A stretch of 64,000 nucleotides of DNA from contig NC_088297.1 in assembly GCF_032854445.1 (NCBI RefSeq), positions 9,696,163 to 9,760,162 of the forward strand, given 5' to 3'. A program made the translations under genes and the position numbers. The first letter of the stretch is position 1, and each line of letters begins with the position of its first letter. Of the stretch, positions 60,951 through 64,000 are shown piece after piece. Under the pieces are notes generated by a model. It searched no databases and was not told the origin of the DNA. It saw only the letters and a program-made list of their open reading frames with translations. This DNA comes from Liolophura sinensis (lineage: Eukaryota; Mollusca; Polyplacophora; Chitonida; Chitonidae).

Positions 60951-63394
60951 AGATATTTTAAGGCTGCGCGTGTATGACGTCGTTTTTTATTGTTGTGTGA
61001 CGTAGACATGTAAAAGTATACTGTACATGTATTATTACGTTATACCGACGAGCTCAGATTGTCCGTCTGGAAACAAATGTTTCTTTTACTACGTCATGCT
61101 GTCTGGGTGTAAAATATAAGAAATGTAAAAACAAAGGCGATATCTGTAAACTTTGCGAAATAACACTTTTATCACTGAAAGAAATTCCTATAGTTCACCT
61201 GTATATAAATCATGAAGGCAATCAAATAAGTAAGCAAACTCACTCTTATTTTTTTTTGTAGAAATAAACATCGTGAAATGATACTACGCGTCATGGCCGG
61301 TGTGTTGCGTGACACACTCGATGTTTTTCAGAAGGTCATCTCTATTTAATACGTATATTTGCACACGGCTCCCTACTGACAGCGAGGCATAGAATTTCCT
61401 AGTACAATCATTGTGTCGATTTAATATAATATGTGTTATTTGTTACGGATTAACTTCTGCAATAATAGAATGAATTCTTGCATCATTCAAACAACCCAGG
61501 CTTTCTGTTTAACTTTAACACCATATTGTCTTGAGAGTATCACTCGAATACTAATCGCGGACTACGTGGCCGAGTGGCTTGAGTGCCAGCTCGGTGCATT
61601 AACCCGGAGCCTCTCACCAGTGGGGTGGCTGTATTTGGAACTAATCCTGTTCATGGTTATATACAGTCCTCCGCTTTTATCCCCCACTCGACGGTGGACT
61701 GTGAATTTGGAGATACTGCCGCTCTAAATCTTTGTGGCGCCTTGGTGACAATAAGCGAACTGCGGCGACCACGTCGCCTTTGGCACAGTCTAACGATTGG
61801 TGAAGACCACATAGGTCTCCCTTCAGTATAGTGTGCATATCTGCACGTCACATGTGGGAAAGTTCGTCAGAAACATGCCAGGGATCGGTGGTTTAACCTG
61901 GGCACTCTGGTTTCCTTCACCCATAAAAATGAGCGCCATGATATAAGTGAATTTTTATGTATGTGTATGTGTTCAACAACAATTAAATGAACAATTAAAT
62001 CAAAGTCAGCCCTTGAAACCACGTGCGTTTATACAGAATTTGACCCGGTTAGATCTGCTCTCTTTTACCGTGCCGTGTGGCTGTCTTCCCACACGATTCA
62101 GGTTTGTGGAGCAATCCTGAATAAACGGTTTATAGCCTGTCAAAGAGCAGCCAACAAATACAGCTGACGACTTACCGATGCCATCAAGATGCCGTGGCAA
62201 GGTTTTACTTGGTGTTTCGTTGTAGGTAAGAGCTTTTTACACCTTAAAGGTGGATTTTGATTTTGTAAAATTTTTCAGTTAAATGACGACGAGTGGGGGG
62301 GGAGGGCGGGGGGATTACATGTGTATACCTTTACTGTTTTTTTGTGGCAGGGCGAGTCCATGCCGCCAAAGTTATTTATATTTTAATCAAATAGCTATTC
62401 AAAGATGATGAATACGTGCCACAAGGCGTTTGTTTTTCTTTCCACAATTTGCTCCAAACGATACATTTCAACATCGTTAGACATTCCACTCTAAACAGTT
62501 ATATAAGAGAATTGGCCCGGGGATAGGGGTAGGCTGTGGGTGAATCAATGACCCACGAGCTTGTCACCAATGCGGTCACTGTGTTCCAGTCCTCCGTTGA
62601 ATATCTCGTTGTTATTTAGTTGTTACAATTAATTTAGCCGTTGCATGGATCGTGCATAAGCGGTTGTAAGCACTTAACTGTTAAAAGCTAAAAAAAAAAA
62701 AAGGAAAATACTCGCCCTGTCTTATTATTTAGTGGCAAATCCAACCTGCTGACTATCTTTCCGGTCGTTCGTGGGGGGGTCTTCCAGGAACATGTGAATG
62801 GTCCGTGGGTTTCCCCCCGGTTTCCTACCACTATTATGCTGGACGTCGTCGTATAGGTGACACATTCTTGACTACGACCCAGAACACCAGTCAAATAAAT
62901 AAATAATAAGAACTGGGGGTGGGGGGGGGGGGACACGGGAATGAACGGCAAATTTCACAACTTGGATCGTCGTCATATGACTGAAAAATTGTTAAGCACG
63001 ATGTTAAAACCCCATGCAAGCACTCACTCACTTACTCGCTCATTCACAACTTGGACCTGAGTAAAATTAAAACTGTAACTTGTAAATTTAGACGTACACT
63101 GGCGTCTCTGTGTGTCAGACGTTAATTACCTCCGCGCACTAAAGAGGCTATATTTTGTCAGCATTTATATGTCTGTCTCTCTACCTCTGTACGTGTTTTT
63201 GTCTCTCCGCCAGCAACTTCACGGGATAAGTCGTGCAGGGATTTCTGGATGAAATTTTGTGCACAGGTTGGCATTAATAGGGCTATAAGGACGAATATAG
63301 TACATTTTGGTGGCGATACGAGTGGGGATTCGGATCTAGGAAGTTTTAACACCATTCTTCACCAATGACCAAAGGGCAGATACTTTTTTTGACC
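60951..63394. other. Right-hand spacer with SINE fragments
   Basis: A diverged tRNA-like SINE (about 61555-61960, GTGGCCGAGTGGCTTGAGTG ... TTCCTTCACCCATAAA), SINE-A pieces at 62540-62600 and 62740-62910, and a SINE-B/C tail at 62965-63045. No gene was recognised. Confidence 0.55.
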
Positions 63395-63740
63395 GCCCCA
63401 GATAGCACAGGTGGTAGAGTGTCCGCTTCGGGATCGGTAGATCCAGGATCAATCCTGGGTCGAGTCACAACTAAGAATTTGAAAGGGGAAGTTGTAACTT
63501 TCTCGCTTGACGTTCAGCATGAGGGGGATAATGCAACGACTGATTGACCCGTATCAGTATAACGGCTCGAGCGGGACAGCTTACTTGCCTTCGGTAAGCC
63601 GTCTCAGTGAAGCAGCACTAGATAAAAGAGCGGTGCAACTCCGTCCTGCGACAAGGAGGAACATTACATATACCCAAAGGATTCCTTCGTCGCCATATGA
63701 CTGAAAAAATTGTTGAGTACGACGTAAAACCCCAAACACT
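63395..63740 (+). repeat. SINE-C copy with tRNA-like head
   Basis: Head AGCACAGGTGGTAGAGTG and GGATCAATCCT are A/B-box-like. The body and tail match 16876-17195. Confidence 0.82.
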
Positions 63741-64000
63741 CGTTTCTCTGTATAGCAAGGACGAGTATTTGTACGTTAAAATAAGCTGTGTCGTGGGTTT
63801 GAACTCTCGGACAGTCATCGACGTAAAGTTATAAATCTGCATGATTTGTTTTCTCTATGTTTCCAGGAATGTTTATTGTTAGTAGCGCAAGCGTGATCAA
63901 GATCAGTAAGTATACAATACATAACAGAATATGTTAATGCTTAACATAATGATCAGGGATATGTCTATGCTTACAAATAATATTTTACTTGGTTTGTGTT

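Overview
The window is animal nuclear DNA: GT-AG introns, a 13-exon conserved gene, a Pol III tRNA gene, several tRNA-derived SINE families, minisatellites and DNA transposons. The SINE families, with their AATAAATAAATA or CATT/ACTC tails, and the gene content suggest a lophotrochozoan, most likely a mollusc. That assignment is inference from repeat style. Most long open frames here come from tandem arrays or transposons and are not host genes. Layout: 1-8.1 kb is gene-poor (SINE fragments, and a 38-bp minisatellite at about 4.41-5.83 kb). From 8,144 to 26,575 on the + strand lies a complete ERGIC3 gene of 13 coding exons and 388 residues, with a polyadenylation signal just after the stop. Its intron 9 holds two further genes: ROMO1 on the opposite strand (two coding exons, 82 residues) and a tRNA-Pro(CGG). 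Other ERGIC3 introns carry a foldback element with a small ORF in its loop, a 27-bp minisatellite starting 20 bp after a donor, a 26-bp minisatellite that runs into an acceptor, and several SINEs. From about 31 to 61 kb there is a direct, dispersed segmental duplication. Copy A (about 30.99-38.30 kb) and copy B (about 49.99-60.95 kb) each carry a minus-strand alpha-1,2-fucosyltransferase (GT11) gene, a 40-bp-type minisatellite, an 84-bp VNTR and a conserved hairpin. Copy B also contains a roughly 4.3-kb decayed hAT transposon. The spacer between the copies holds a seemingly intact 5.0-kb PIF/Harbinger element: perfect inverted repeats, a CAG target duplication, a three-exon DDE transposase and a convergent Myb/SANT-like partner. 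This element sits inside an older, decayed tyrosine-recombinase gene. The final 3 kb is SINE-rich. The main points of interest are the nested ERGIC3/ROMO1/tRNA locus, the minisatellite born from a SINE segment, and the fucosyltransferase duplication with a conserved catalytic half and a one-base C-terminal frameshift in copy A.
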